Source: CBDCUC01 sp965222485
Lineage (GTDB): Bacteria > Pseudomonadota > Alphaproteobacteria > Rhizobiales > Hyphomicrobiaceae
Direction of reading: 5' to 3'
DNA: 64,000 bases
Assembly: GCA_965222485.1 (NCBI GenBank)
Contig: CBDCUC010000030.1
Span: forward strand, 1-64,000
The notes beneath the pieces were generated by a model. That model did no database searches and was not told the origin of the DNA. It saw only the letters and a list, made by a program, of their open reading frames with translations. Positions within the stretch are counted from its first letter, which is position 1. Each line of letters begins with the position of its first letter. This document shows, piece after piece, positions 34,706 to 43,484 of this stretch. The position numbers and the translations under genes are program-made.

Positions 34706-36340
34706 ATGACTGATGGTCTGAAACGCAACCAGACGGGACGGGTGGCAAGCTGCGAAGTTCGCTACGAGCCGGATGATGTTCCGGTTGACCGTCGCGATGC
34801 TTGTCAAGTGACGGATCATTGGACCGTCCAGACGGCGCAGTCAGAGACCACAAGCCCTCAATCATCGAACGTTGGGTGTCACGCCGGCGCCGACACGATG
34901 CGCGCGGCAGCAAAGTCCGCTGGCAAGAGCGATGTTCTGGATCAATTTGAAAAAGACTATCCGCGAGGTCCGCATGATCAACCCCAGAGTATGTGCCCGG
35001 CGTTTGGATCATTGCGGGTGGGGCTTCGCATGCGAAGAACGGCAATGGTTCTTTCTGGTTCGGCGTGTTGCGTTTATGGCTTGACGTTTACGTCACACTT
35101 TTATGGTGCGCGCCGGACTGTCGGGTATGTTCCCTTCAATTCCGAAACACTCGTAACAGGTAAGCTTTTTGAGGACATTCGTGATGCTGTCCATAAGCTT
35201 TGCGACCCGGACCAGTACGATGCGGTTGTCATAATAAATTTGTGCGTTCCAACTGCGTCAGGGGTTCCATTAAAACTGCTGCCTGGCGAGATTAATGGTG
35301 TACGCGTTATTGGCATTGATGTTCCCGGATTTGGTGTGCCGACGCATGCTGAGGCAAAAGACGTCATTGCCGGCGCGATGTTGAAATATGCCGTTGGCGA
35401 AGTCCAAAGTGGACCCGTGCAAGAGCCACGCGCGGGCCGGTCACAAAAACCTACCATTGCTCTTGTCGGAGAAATGTTTCCGGCCGATCCTGTAGGCATT
35501 GGAATGTTGGTTGAGCCTATGGGTCTAGCGGCAGGCCCAGTTGTTCCGACGCGTGAATGGAGGGAACTCTATTCGGCTTTGGATTGCGCCGCCGCAGCAG
35601 CAATTCATCCGTTTTATTCGTCAACGTTGCGTGTTTTTGAAGACGCAGGCCGCCCCCTCGTCGGGTCAGCGCCCGTCGGCTATGACGGTACGGCATCGTG
35701 GCTTGAAAAAATGGGTGACGTTTGCGGCATCCCGACGTCTAAGTTGGAGGCTGCGAAACAACGCGCACTTCCCGCCATTCGCGCTGCGCTAAGCAATTGC
35801 CAAATTGAGGGGCGAATTACGCTTTCCGGCTACGAGGGATCAGAACTTCTTGTCGCTCGGCTGCTGATCGAAAGTGGCGCAGACGTACGGTATGTCGGAA
35901 CGGCGTGCCCGCGGACCAGATTCTTAGAAGATGATCACAGTTGGCTTCGCTCCAAAGGCGTCGAAGTCAACTACCGGGCGTCTTTGGAGCAGGACATTGC
36001 CGCCGTTCAGGAATTTTCGCCGGATTTAGCGATCGGTACGACACCTGTCGTGCAAAAATCGAAAGAGATGGCGATCCCGGCACTTTACTTTACGAACCTG
36101 ATTTCGGCACGACCGTTGATGGGACCTGCTGGCGCTGGAAGTCTGGCACAAGTCGTGAATGCGGCGCTGGCAAACAAATCCCGTTTTGATGAAATGAAGA
36201 CATTCTTTGCTGGCGTAGGTGAAGCGCACGCTGCTGGCATCTGGGAGTCCGTGCCGGAAGATAACAAAAAATTCCGAGAAACTCACCGCCGCCGTATAGC
36301 GAGGCTCACGCAGTCCCGCGATGTCGAGGAGGTCGCTTAA
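34706..36340 (+). CDS. bchY: chlorophyllide reductase subunit BchY
   Basis: Protein of 544 residues, the NifD-like half of the catalytic BchYZ heterotetramer that reduces ring B of chlorophyllide. Cluster Cys are visible in SMCPAFGSLR, CCVYGLTF and NLCVPTASG. The first roughly 90 residues are a hydrophilic, poorly conserved extension with several Cys and His. The stop and the bchZ start share one base (TAATG), so the two subunits are translated together. Confidence 0.96.
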   Translation: MTDGLKRNQTGRVASCEVRYEPDDVPVDRRDACQVTDHWTVQTAQSETTSPQSSNVGCHAGADTMRAAAKSAGKSDVLDQFEKDYPRGPHDQPQSMCPAFGSLRVGLRMRRTAMVLSGSACCVYGLTFTSHFYGARRTVGYVPFNSETLVTGKLFEDIRDAVHKLCDPDQYDAVVIINLCVPTASGVPLKLLPGEINGVRVIGIDVPGFGVPTHAEAKDVIAGAMLKYAVGEVQSGPVQEPRAGRSQKPTIALVGEMFPADPVGIGMLVEPMGLAAGPVVPTREWRELYSALDCAAAAAIHPFYSSTLRVFEDAGRPLVGSAPVGYDGTASWLEKMGDVCGIPTSKLEAAKQRALPAIRAALSNCQIEGRITLSGYEGSELLVARLLIESGADVRYVGTACPRTRFLEDDHSWLRSKGVEVNYRASLEQDIAAVQEFSPDLAIGTTPVVQKSKEMAIPALYFTNLISARPLMGPAGAGSLAQVVNAALANKSRFDEMKTFFAGVGEAHAAGIWESVPEDNKKFRETHRRRIARLTQSRDVEEVA

Positions 36341-37788
36341 TGCTTGTCCTCGACCATGATCGTGCAGGCGGCTACTGGGGGTCGGTCTATGTTTTCACCG
36401 CGGTGAAAGGGCTGCAGGTCGTCATCGATGGACCTGTGGGTTGCGAGAACCTTCCAGTGACTTCCGTCTTGCACTACACCGACGCGCTTCCTCCGCATGA
36501 GTTGCCCATCGTGGTCACCGGATTGTCGGAAGAAGAACTCGGAAAGACTGGGACAGAGGATGCAATGATACGGGCGCACAAGGCGCTCGATCCTGATCTC
36601 CCGGCAGTCGTTGTGACAGGGTCAATTGCCGAAATGATCGGTGGCGGCGTTACGCCAGAGGGAACCGGAATACTACGTTTCCTTCCGCGCACTATCGATG
36701 AAGACCAATGGCAAAGTGCCAATCGGGCGATGGCATGGCTTTGGACGCAGTACGGGCGCAAGAAGGTTCCTGCCGTCAAACCTCTAAAGCCTGGCGAGAT
36801 ACCGAAGGTCAATATCATTGGCCCGATCTACGGGACGTTCAACACCGCGTCAGACCTTGCAGAAATTCGCCGACTTGTGGAAGGTGTCGGGGCCCAAATC
36901 AATATGGTCTTTCCGCTTGGCAGCCATATTGCCGATGTTCCGAAACTAGCGGATGCGCATGTGAACATCTGCATGTATCGGGAATACGGCCGGCTTCTTT
37001 GCGAGGCTTTGGAGCGCCCTTATTTACAAGCGCCAATCGGGTTGCATTCGACGACAAAATTCCTGCGCAGTCTGGGTGAGCTGACCGGACTTGATCCCGA
37101 ACCGTTTATCGAACGGGAAAAGCACACCACGATCAAACCGCTCTGGGACCTGTGGCGCTCGGTGACGCAGGACTTCTTCGGTACGGCCAATTTCGCAATT
37201 GTAGCGAATGAGACCTATGAGCGCGGTGTGCGCCATTTCCTTGAAACGGAATTGGGGATGCACTGCTCGTATTCGTTGGCACGTCGCGCAGGTGACAAAA
37301 CAGACAACGATGAAGTTCGAACGGCGCTACGAGACAAACAGCCACTCATTGTATTCGGCAGCTACAACGAACGAATGTATTTGGCAGAGTCGACGTCTCG
37401 CGCAGCATATATTCCAGCTTCATTCCCTGGCGCCATCATACGTCGGCACACCGGAACTCCGTTCATGGGGTATTCCGGTGCGACCTATGTTGTTCAAGAA
37501 GTCTGTAATGCGCTGTTTGATGCGCTCTTTCACATTCTTCCCCTGGGTACCGAACTCGACAAGGTAGACGCGACGCCATCGCGAATGCTTACGGAAATCG
37601 AGTGGGACGATGATGCGAAAGAGCTGCTTGATGATCTCGTCTCTGCGCAACCTGTATTGATACGAATTTCGGCGGCGAAGTCTTTGCGAGACTCTGCAGA
37701 ACGCTCGGCGCGCTTGGCGGGCTTAGCGAGTGTGACCGTTGCGCAGGTTATGGAGGCTGGGGGCAGTACAGCCTGCCAAAGGCAATAG
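36340..37788 (+). CDS. bchZ: chlorophyllide reductase subunit BchZ
   Basis: Protein of 482 residues, the NifK-like partner of BchY. It starts MLVLDHDRAGGYWGSVYVF and has the Cys-containing GPVGCENLPVTSVLHY. The central INMVFPLGSHIADVPKL is typical, and the C-terminal part (TEIEWDDDAKELLDDLV) is the small PCP_red domain also found in BchB and BchN-type proteins. It lies directly before pufQ, as in other PGCs. Confidence 0.96.
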   Translation: MLVLDHDRAGGYWGSVYVFTAVKGLQVVIDGPVGCENLPVTSVLHYTDALPPHELPIVVTGLSEEELGKTGTEDAMIRAHKALDPDLPAVVVTGSIAEMIGGGVTPEGTGILRFLPRTIDEDQWQSANRAMAWLWTQYGRKKVPAVKPLKPGEIPKVNIIGPIYGTFNTASDLAEIRRLVEGVGAQINMVFPLGSHIADVPKLADAHVNICMYREYGRLLCEALERPYLQAPIGLHSTTKFLRSLGELTGLDPEPFIEREKHTTIKPLWDLWRSVTQDFFGTANFAIVANETYERGVRHFLETELGMHCSYSLARRAGDKTDNDEVRTALRDKQPLIVFGSYNERMYLAESTSRAAYIPASFPGAIIRRHTGTPFMGYSGATYVVQEVCNALFDALFHILPLGTELDKVDATPSRMLTEIEWDDDAKELLDDLVSAQPVLIRISAAKSLRDSAERSARLAGLASVTVAQVMEAGGSTACQRQ

Positions 37789-37835
37789 TGCGGGAAAACT
37801 GGGTGAATTTCTATTTGGGTATGGAGGCAAAGATC

Positions 37836-38069
37836 ATGGCAGTCGCAGGAATCAAGGCCAGTCCGGCTCGAATTCGCCGCAAGGCTAAGAAGAGTTTTGA
37901 AAGCAGGATTATCTTTGCTGTGTGCTTTTGCGTGTTCCTTCCAATCGCAGTTGTCGAACGCGTGCTGTCGATTTCTGACAAGGAAGAAAAGTCCCAAACA
38001 CGTGCCTCGGTTTTCCAGGAGGCGCGTGCCTCTGCAAGCACGTGCACTGGTTACGCATTCATGGGGTAG
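37836..38069 (+). CDS. pufQ: PufQ, puf operon protein acting in bacteriochlorophyll traffic
   Basis: Protein of 77 residues. ATG 37836 has GGAGG at 37823-37827, 8 bases upstream. The ORF extends further up to a GTG at 37788, but that would overlap bchZ. It has a basic N-terminus (SPARIRRKAKKSF), a single membrane helix (about residues 22-44) and a soluble tail ending RASASTCTGYAFMG. Position between bchZ and pufB and the overall pattern match PufQ, which influences bacteriochlorophyll supply for complexes; its mechanism is unclear. Sequence conservation in this family is low, so the call rests partly on position. Confidence 0.8.
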   Translation: MAVAGIKASPARIRRKAKKSFESRIIFAVCFCVFLPIAVVERVLSISDKEEKSQTRASVFQEARASASTCTGYAFMG

Positions 38070-38197
38070 GGATGAAAAAAGTTTCGTCCGGTCGTCTGGG
38101 CGGAAAGTTGCCTTGACTTTAGAATCCAAGGCGCCCCTGCCGCGGGGGATGCGCGGTAACGGCTGTTAGCAGCTATTGATCAGGAGAACATGAAAAT

Positions 38198-38422
38198 ATG
38201 GCTGACGACAGACGAAGTCCATTGTCGGGCTTAACGGAGCAGGAGGCGAAGGAATTTCACGGTATCTTTGTGACAAGTTTCATAATTTTTACCGTGATTG
38301 CGATCATCGCTCACTTCCTCGTTTGGCAATGGCGTCCGTGGCTTCCGCCTGAAGGGGGATACGCGGCGCTGACCGACCAAATGAAGCTGGCTTCTGACTA
38401 CTTGACCACTTTGGTGGGCTAG
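38198..38422 (+). CDS. pufB: light-harvesting 1 beta subunit PufB
   Basis: Protein of 74 residues: soluble N-terminus with EFHGIF, one membrane helix and the bacteriochlorophyll-binding His in IIAHFLVWQWRPW, the usual LH1 beta ending. ATG 38198 is preceded by AGGAG at 38182-38186. An out-of-frame ATG at 38189 is not used. A CCCC/GGGG stem-loop at 38134-38147 lies between pufQ and pufB. Confidence 0.96.
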   Translation: MADDRRSPLSGLTEQEAKEFHGIFVTSFIIFTVIAIIAHFLVWQWRPWLPPEGGYAALTDQMKLASDYLTTLVG

Positions 38423-38432
38423 GAGGACTGAA

Positions 38433-38633
38433 ATGTGGAGGCTGTGGCTTCTATTTGATCCGCGACGCACATTGGTCGCGCTGTTCACGTTCCTATTTGT
38501 GTTGGCAATTGTGATTCATTTCATCTTGCTCAGCACAGATCGGTTCAATTGGCTTGAAGGCCCCCGGAAGAAAGCAGCAATGCTGACGCCGGCATCAGAG
38601 GTTACTTATCTCGTTGATAAGACCGCTGCTTAA
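38433..38633 (+). CDS. pufA: light-harvesting 1 alpha subunit PufA
   Basis: Protein of 66 residues: N-terminus MWRLWLLFDPRRT, then one membrane helix with the bacteriochlorophyll-ligand His in IVIHFILLSTDRFNWLEG. It starts 10 bp after pufB with GGAGG in the spacer. It pairs with PufB in the ring around the reaction centre. The tail after RKKAAM is somewhat longer than in Rhodobacter, as often seen in other alphaproteobacteria. Confidence 0.96.
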   Translation: MWRLWLLFDPRRTLVALFTFLFVLAIVIHFILLSTDRFNWLEGPRKKAAMLTPASEVTYLVDKTAA

Positions 38634-38650
38634 AGCCAAGCAAGATTGTT

Positions 38651-38696
38651 GGTGGTGGGCGGTTGAGGCGCCTTGAACGCTGGATTGTCCACCACC
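38651..38696 (+). promoter_or_regulatory. pufA-pufL intercistronic stem-loop
   Basis: GGTGGTGG at 38651-38658 pairs with CCACCACC at 38689-38696 around a loop of 30 bases that can form further pairs. No T-run follows, so this is not a terminator. In Rhodobacter a hairpin at the same place protects the pufBA message from 3' decay and gives a large excess of LH1 over reaction-centre mRNA. The same role is inferred here. Confidence 0.7.
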
Positions 38697-38745
38697 CACG
38701 AAATTAATGAATCTGAATTGATCGACCCGTACCGAGGTGCGCAAA

Positions 38746-39570
38746 ATGGCTATGTTGAGCTTTGAAAGAAAGTACCGAGTCCGTGGCGGTACCTTAATAG
38801 GCGGAGACCTGTTCGATTTTTGGGTTGGTCCGTTCTACGTGGGATTCTTCGGTGTCACTACGATCTTCTTCGCGGTCGTCGGTACGGCGCTCATACTCTA
38901 TGGCGCCGCAATCGGACCGACATGGAATCTTTGGCAAATAAACATTGCGCCACCCGACCTTGAATATGGTCTAGGACTTGCGCCGCTCAAAGAAGGCGGC
39001 CTGTGGCAGGTGATCACGATATGCGCGTTAGGTGCGTTTGTGTCTTGGGCGCTGAGAGAAGTGGAGATTTGCCGGAAACTGGGTATCGGTTATCACGTTC
39101 CGTTTGCGTTCGGCTTTGCAATATTTGCGTATTTTAGCCTCGTCGTAATCCGCCCGGTACTGCTAGGTGCATGGGGCCACGGATTTCCGTACGGGATAAT
39201 CAGTCACCTCGATTGGGTTTCGAATACGGGCTATCAATACCTGCATTTCCACTACAATCCCGCACACATGCTGGCGGTGTCCTTCTTCTTTACGACGTGC
39301 CTGGCGCTTGCTCTTCACGGGTCTCTAATTCTGTCGGCGGCCAACCCTAAGAAGGGTGAGCCGGTGAAGACGCCTGAGCATGAGAATACATTCTTTCGCG
39401 ACACGATCGGTTATTCGGTAGGAACGCTTGGCATCCACCGACTTGGTCTGTTTCTGGCCCTGTCCGCCGTGTTTTGGAGTGCCGTTTGCATCATCATTAG
39501 TGGGCCCTTCTGGACCAGAGGTTGGCCTGAATGGTGGAACTGGTGGCTCAATCTACCGATCTGGCCTTAA
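38746..39570 (+). CDS. pufL: photosynthetic reaction centre L subunit PufL
   Basis: Protein of 274 residues from ATG 38746 (GAGGTG 7 bases upstream). Five membrane helices. Pigment and iron ligands are in YLHFHYNPAHMLAVSFFF and LALALHGSLIL, with the last His of the iron site in GTLGIHRLGLF. The N-terminus LSFERKYRVRGGTLIGGDLF is diagnostic of L. It ends 15 bp before pufM. Confidence 0.98.
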   Translation: MAMLSFERKYRVRGGTLIGGDLFDFWVGPFYVGFFGVTTIFFAVVGTALILYGAAIGPTWNLWQINIAPPDLEYGLGLAPLKEGGLWQVITICALGAFVSWALREVEICRKLGIGYHVPFAFGFAIFAYFSLVVIRPVLLGAWGHGFPYGIISHLDWVSNTGYQYLHFHYNPAHMLAVSFFFTTCLALALHGSLILSAANPKKGEPVKTPEHENTFFRDTIGYSVGTLGIHRLGLFLALSAVFWSAVCIIISGPFWTRGWPEWWNWWLNLPIWP

Positions 39571-39585
39571 GGCGAGGGTGTCAAC

Positions 39586-40563
39586 ATGGCTTACTATCAG
39601 AACATCTTTACGAAGGTTCAAGTGCGCGGCGCACCGGAAGCAGGTGTTGAGCCGGATACCACGAGTTGGGAACGGCAAGGGACGCCCTGGTTCAGTACGC
39701 TTGCAGGAAGAATTGGTGATGCGCAAGTCGGCCCCATCTATTTGGGAACGAGTGGGCTTGCCGCGCTGATTTGCGGGTTTGTTGCAATTGAGATCATCGG
39801 TCTCAACATGTTGGCATCCGTAAATTGGAACCCTGTCGAATTTATTCGGCAGCTGCCTTGGCTCGCATTGGAGCCGCCTTCTCCGAAATATGGATTGACG
39901 CTTCCTCCGCTTGCTGAGGGTGGATGGTGGCTAATGGCCGGCTTCTTCCTCACTGCATCCATTTTTCTGTGGTGGATTAGAATGTATCAGCGCGCGCGGG
40001 ATTTGGGCATGGGTACGCATGTTGCCTGGGCGTTTGCCGCAGCCATTTGGCTCTACCTTGTGCTTGGCTTTATTCGGCCGTTGCTGATGGGTAGCTGGTC
40101 GGAAGCCGTGCCATTCGGCATCTTTCCTCATCTGGATTGGACGGCGGCGTTCTCGATCCGCTACGGCAATCTCTTCTACAATCCGTTTCACATGCTTTCG
40201 ATAGCGTTTTTGTATGGCTCCGCGTTGTTGTTCGCGATGCATGGCGCCACGATCCTTGCAGTGAGCCGGTATGGTGGCGAAAGAGAGCTTGAGCAAATCA
40301 CGGACCGCGGAACAGCATCGGAGCGTGCCGCATTATTCTGGCGTTGGACCATGGGTTTCAACGCAACGATGGAATCGGTCCACCGCTGGGCTTGGTGGTT
40401 TGCGGTGTTGTGCCCGCTAACAGGCGGTATCGGGATCCTGCTAACAGGTACGGTTGTCGATAACTGGTACCTGTGGGCTGTGAAGCACGGCGTTGCCCCA
40501 GGATATCCTCCTGTCACTCCGCCTGTAGTTGATCCCACTCTTGCAACCGGAGGTGCGCCATGA
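39586..40563 (+). CDS. pufM: photosynthetic reaction centre M subunit PufM
   Basis: Protein of 325 residues with five membrane helices. The special-pair and iron ligands are in LFYNPFHMLSIAFLYGSALLF, AMHGATIL and ESVHRWAWWF. The N-terminus YQNIFTKVQVRG is typical. The C-terminal tail (VAPGYPPVTPP...) is the Pro-rich form found where a tetrahaem cytochrome is attached. The stop overlaps the pufC start (ATGA). Confidence 0.98.
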   Translation: MAYYQNIFTKVQVRGAPEAGVEPDTTSWERQGTPWFSTLAGRIGDAQVGPIYLGTSGLAALICGFVAIEIIGLNMLASVNWNPVEFIRQLPWLALEPPSPKYGLTLPPLAEGGWWLMAGFFLTASIFLWWIRMYQRARDLGMGTHVAWAFAAAIWLYLVLGFIRPLLMGSWSEAVPFGIFPHLDWTAAFSIRYGNLFYNPFHMLSIAFLYGSALLFAMHGATILAVSRYGGERELEQITDRGTASERAALFWRWTMGFNATMESVHRWAWWFAVLCPLTGGIGILLTGTVVDNWYLWAVKHGVAPGYPPVTPPVVDPTLATGGAP

Positions 40564-41585
40564 GCACGCGTGTATTGCTTGCCACCGTCCTAGCCATTTT
40601 GCTCGCAATCGCGGGGCTGTTCACCGTCGGATGGGAGCGACCGCCGATGGACACCGTGCAATACGGTTACCGCGGGCTAGGGATGGAGCAGGTTATCAAT
40701 CCAAGAACAGAATCCATCAAGCGCGCGTCGCTTGGAATCCCAGAGCCGCAGGACCCTGCGTCTGAGTCCGGTCCCAGGGCATCGCAAGAATACACAAACG
40801 TGAAGGTGCTGGGTGATCTAAGCGCAGAGCAGTTTGATCGTATCATGTTGGCAGTAACGGAGTGGGTGTCTCCCGAACAAGGATGCACGTACTGCCACGA
40901 TGATGATGGGAATTTCGCATCTGACAGCAAATACACCAAGATTGTGTCGCGGCGCATGTTCGAAATGACGCGGCAAATCAATTCATCTTGGTCCAAGCAT
41001 GTCGCCGAAACAGGTGTCACCTGCTATACCTGTCACCGTGGAAAACCGGTCCCCGACAACATCTGGTTTTCCGAACCGGCTGACAGCGCCGCTGGTTATG
41101 CTGCATCGATGGCTCACCAGAACATTGCAGCTGAGTCGGTGGGCGTGACGTCGCTGCCGGTGGACTTCTTCCAGGGTTATCTCAAGGCAGACAAACCGGA
41201 TGACATTCGCGTCATCTCCCAGACCGCGCTGCCCGTCAAAGGTGCTGACGTCAAGGATATCAAGGACACCGAAAGAACCTACGGGCTGATGATGCATATT
41301 TCGCAAGCACTGGGGGTGAACTGCTCCTTCTGCCACAATAGCCGATCGTTCTATGACTGGGGGCAAAGCACCAAAGAACGCGTTACGGCCTGGCATGGTA
41401 TTCAAATGGTACGCGAATTGAATGCAAGCTATCTGACACCGTTGAAGGACACCTTCCCGCAAAGCCGGCTTGGACCCACTGGTGATGCGCCCAAGCTCAA
41501 CTGCGCAACCTGCCACAATGGCGAGAGCAAGCCGCTCTATGGTCAGTCGATGCTGAAGGACAATCCAGAACTCGCCAAGAAGTAG
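40560..41585 (+). CDS. pufC: reaction-centre tetrahaem cytochrome c PufC
   Basis: Protein of 341 residues that re-reduces the photo-oxidised special pair from the periplasmic side. Four haem motifs are present: CTYCH (109-113), CYTCH (155-159), CSFCH (255-259) and CATCH (315-319). The N-terminus is an uncleaved-looking membrane anchor (about 5-23) without a lipoprotein Cys. Coupled to pufM by ATGA; last gene of the superoperon, 32 bp before its terminator. Confidence 0.97.
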   Translation: MSTRVLLATVLAILLAIAGLFTVGWERPPMDTVQYGYRGLGMEQVINPRTESIKRASLGIPEPQDPASESGPRASQEYTNVKVLGDLSAEQFDRIMLAVTEWVSPEQGCTYCHDDDGNFASDSKYTKIVSRRMFEMTRQINSSWSKHVAETGVTCYTCHRGKPVPDNIWFSEPADSAAGYAASMAHQNIAAESVGVTSLPVDFFQGYLKADKPDDIRVISQTALPVKGADVKDIKDTERTYGLMMHISQALGVNCSFCHNSRSFYDWGQSTKERVTAWHGIQMVRELNASYLTPLKDTFPQSRLGPTGDAPKLNCATCHNGESKPLYGQSMLKDNPELAKK

Positions 41586-41617
41586 ACAACAGATCGCAAC
41601 AACTTGATTGTTGCTAT

Positions 41618-41650
41618 AGCGGCGCGAGAGTAACTCTTGCGCCGCTTTCT
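41618..41650 (+). terminator. intrinsic terminator of the crtEF-bchCXYZ-puf superoperon
   Basis: A 13-bp stem (41618-41630 with 41634-41646, one G-T pair) with a TAA loop, GC-rich at the base, is followed directly by TTTCT. It lies 32 bp after the pufC stop codon. It is the clearest terminator in the window. Confidence 0.9.
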
Positions 41651-42209
41651 ATGTGCCCCTGATAAAGGGCATACATAGGTCAAAGTCCGTCGCACGGACG
41701 TTTGTGGGTGCCTGTGGCAAATCCAATTTGACAACGCCGAGAGGGAGAGACTGTCCGGGGCTCAACCTGTTTAGGCCATTGATGTCCGAGGGCTTGCCTC
41801 GTCCATTGAGACCAGGCCCGAGTGCCTGAGAACTTTCGGGCAATACGAGATAATCAAGCTGCGAACAGAGCACCGGTCGACGATATCCGGCGGCATTACA
41901 GGCATAATGTTACGCGATTTGGTATACGCTCCCACGTTACGTGTTGGACGCAGGTATTGGGCGAGCGCGCTTCACCATCAAGTAGTCGACGGTTCAATCG
42001 ATAGGCTTGCTCAGCCAGGTGGGCGCTTTGCTTAAAATTACATGTGGGCGGCTATTCTCAATCCCAACGGTACAGATCAGCGCCAGTTGGCACGCCTCGG
42101 TGTATAGCTATTGCCGCATCCAAATCGCGATGGTGCGCATTGGGGGATCGCTTTTTTGGCGAAACGCACGCGTCCTGTCAGATCACCTTACGCGTTGACA
42201 CAAAGACCT
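41651..42209. other. gap between the puf and puh/hemA transcripts
   Basis: About 560 bp between two convergent superoperons. A minus-strand frame at 41649-41873 encodes 74 residues with Pro- and Leu-rich sequence (LPLGVVKLDLPQAP), but has no clear ribosome site and matches no family I know. It may be a gene remnant. No hairpin that could terminate the hemA transcript was found here; nothing else is visible. Confidence 0.45.
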
Positions 42210-43484
42210 CTATTCGGCTGCAAGGCGAACGTATTCACCGTTCGCCACCGGACAAGCCACCCATAGTTCCTTCAGCGCAGCGAGCAACTCATCCATCTTT
42301 TGGTCGCAGTGCAACGGTGAGGGGGTGAAGCGCATTCTCTCCGTGCCCCTTGGCACCGTTGGGTAGTTTATTGGCTGCACGTAAATTCTATATTTCATCA
42401 AGAGCGTATCAGTGACAGCTTTGCAGTGCACTGGGTCACCAACCAATACCGGCACAATGTGGCTTGGATTATCCATGATAGGAAGCCGCGCATCTTTGAG
42501 TTTCTTTTTCAGTGTTCTGGCCCGTTCCTGGTGGCGCTGGCGCTCTAGCTGACTGCTCTTGAGGTGCCTGATGCTTGCTAGCGCGCCGGCGGCAATAGCC
42601 GGGGCCAAGGATGTGGTGAAAATGAAACCGGATGCGAAGGATCGGATTGCATCACAACAGGCTTTGCTTGCAGCGATGTAGCCCCCCATCACGCCAAAGC
42701 CCTTGGCCATCGTTCCATTTATGATGTCAACGCGATCCATAATCCCTTCGCGCTCGGCAATACCGCCACCTCTCGGCCCGTAGAGCCCAACTGCGTGAAC
42801 CTCGTCCAGGTAGGTGATTGCATTGTATTTCTCGGCCAAATCGCAGATCGCTGCAATTGGTGCAATGTGTCCATCCATCGAGTAGACACTCTCAAATGCG
42901 ATGATCTTTGGCACATTATGCGGGTACTTCTTTAGCCGCTGTTCGAGATCGTCTAGATCGTTGTGCCGCCAGATTTCCTTTTTGCAGCCACCTCGCCGAA
43001 TGCCGGCAATCATGGAGGCATGATTTTTTTGATCAGAGAACACGATCGTGTTGGGCATCAGCTCTATCAACGTCGATAACGTCGCGTCGTTTGCTACATA
43101 GGCCGACGTAAAAAGCAACGCGGCTTCCTTGCCGTGAAGATCGGCAAGCTCTTCTTCAAGCAGAACATGGTAATGGTTGGTCCCGGAAATGTTGCGTGTG
43201 CCGCCCGCTCCGGCGCCGCACTTTTCAAGCGCTTCGCTCATTGCGCCTAAGACCTTGGCGTTCTGCCCCATGCCGAGATAGTCGTTCGAGCACCAAACGG
43301 TGACGTCATCAATTCCGTTTTCAGTGTATCGACTGGCTTTGGGAAAACTGCCGGCGCAGCGCTCCAGTTCGGCGAAGATGCGGTAGCGACCTTCGTCTTT
43401 CAGAGCTTTCAATCGATCTTGAAATAGAGCCTCAAAGTTAGTCTGTCTTTGTGGAAACGCGTTTTGATGATTTGTGCTTTTCAT
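42210..43484 (-). CDS. hemA: 5-aminolevulinate synthase (HemA)
   Basis: Protein of 424 residues from the ATG at 43484, which overlaps the puhE stop as ATGA; an in-frame ATG at 43496 is the alternative. It condenses glycine and succinyl-CoA to ALA with PLP. Typical segments are VWCSNDYLGMGQ, GAGGTRNISGTNHYH, YLDEVHAVGLYGPRGGG, and the PLP-lysine region GTMAKGFGVMGGY. It is the last gene of the bchF-puh superoperon, so ALA supply is tied to pigment synthesis. Another hemA elsewhere in the genome is possible. Confidence 0.96.
   Translation of the reverse strand: MKSTNHQNAFPQRQTNFEALFQDRLKALKDEGRYRIFAELERCAGSFPKASRYTENGIDDVTVWCSNDYLGMGQNAKVLGAMSEALEKCGAGAGGTRNISGTNHYHVLLEEELADLHGKEAALLFTSAYVANDATLSTLIELMPNTIVFSDQKNHASMIAGIRRGGCKKEIWRHNDLDDLEQRLKKYPHNVPKIIAFESVYSMDGHIAPIAAICDLAEKYNAITYLDEVHAVGLYGPRGGGIAEREGIMDRVDIINGTMAKGFGVMGGYIAASKACCDAIRSFASGFIFTTSLAPAIAAGALASIRHLKSSQLERQRHQERARTLKKKLKDARLPIMDNPSHIVPVLVGDPVHCKAVTDTLLMKYRIYVQPINYPTVPRGTERMRFTPSPLHCDQKMDELLAALKELWVACPVANGEYVRLAAE

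Noticed and set aside
38634..38745. A pufX-like gene or terminator between pufA and pufL
   Set aside because: The interval holds only a stem-loop without T-run and no coding frame. pufX is normally after pufM, where pufC is found instead.
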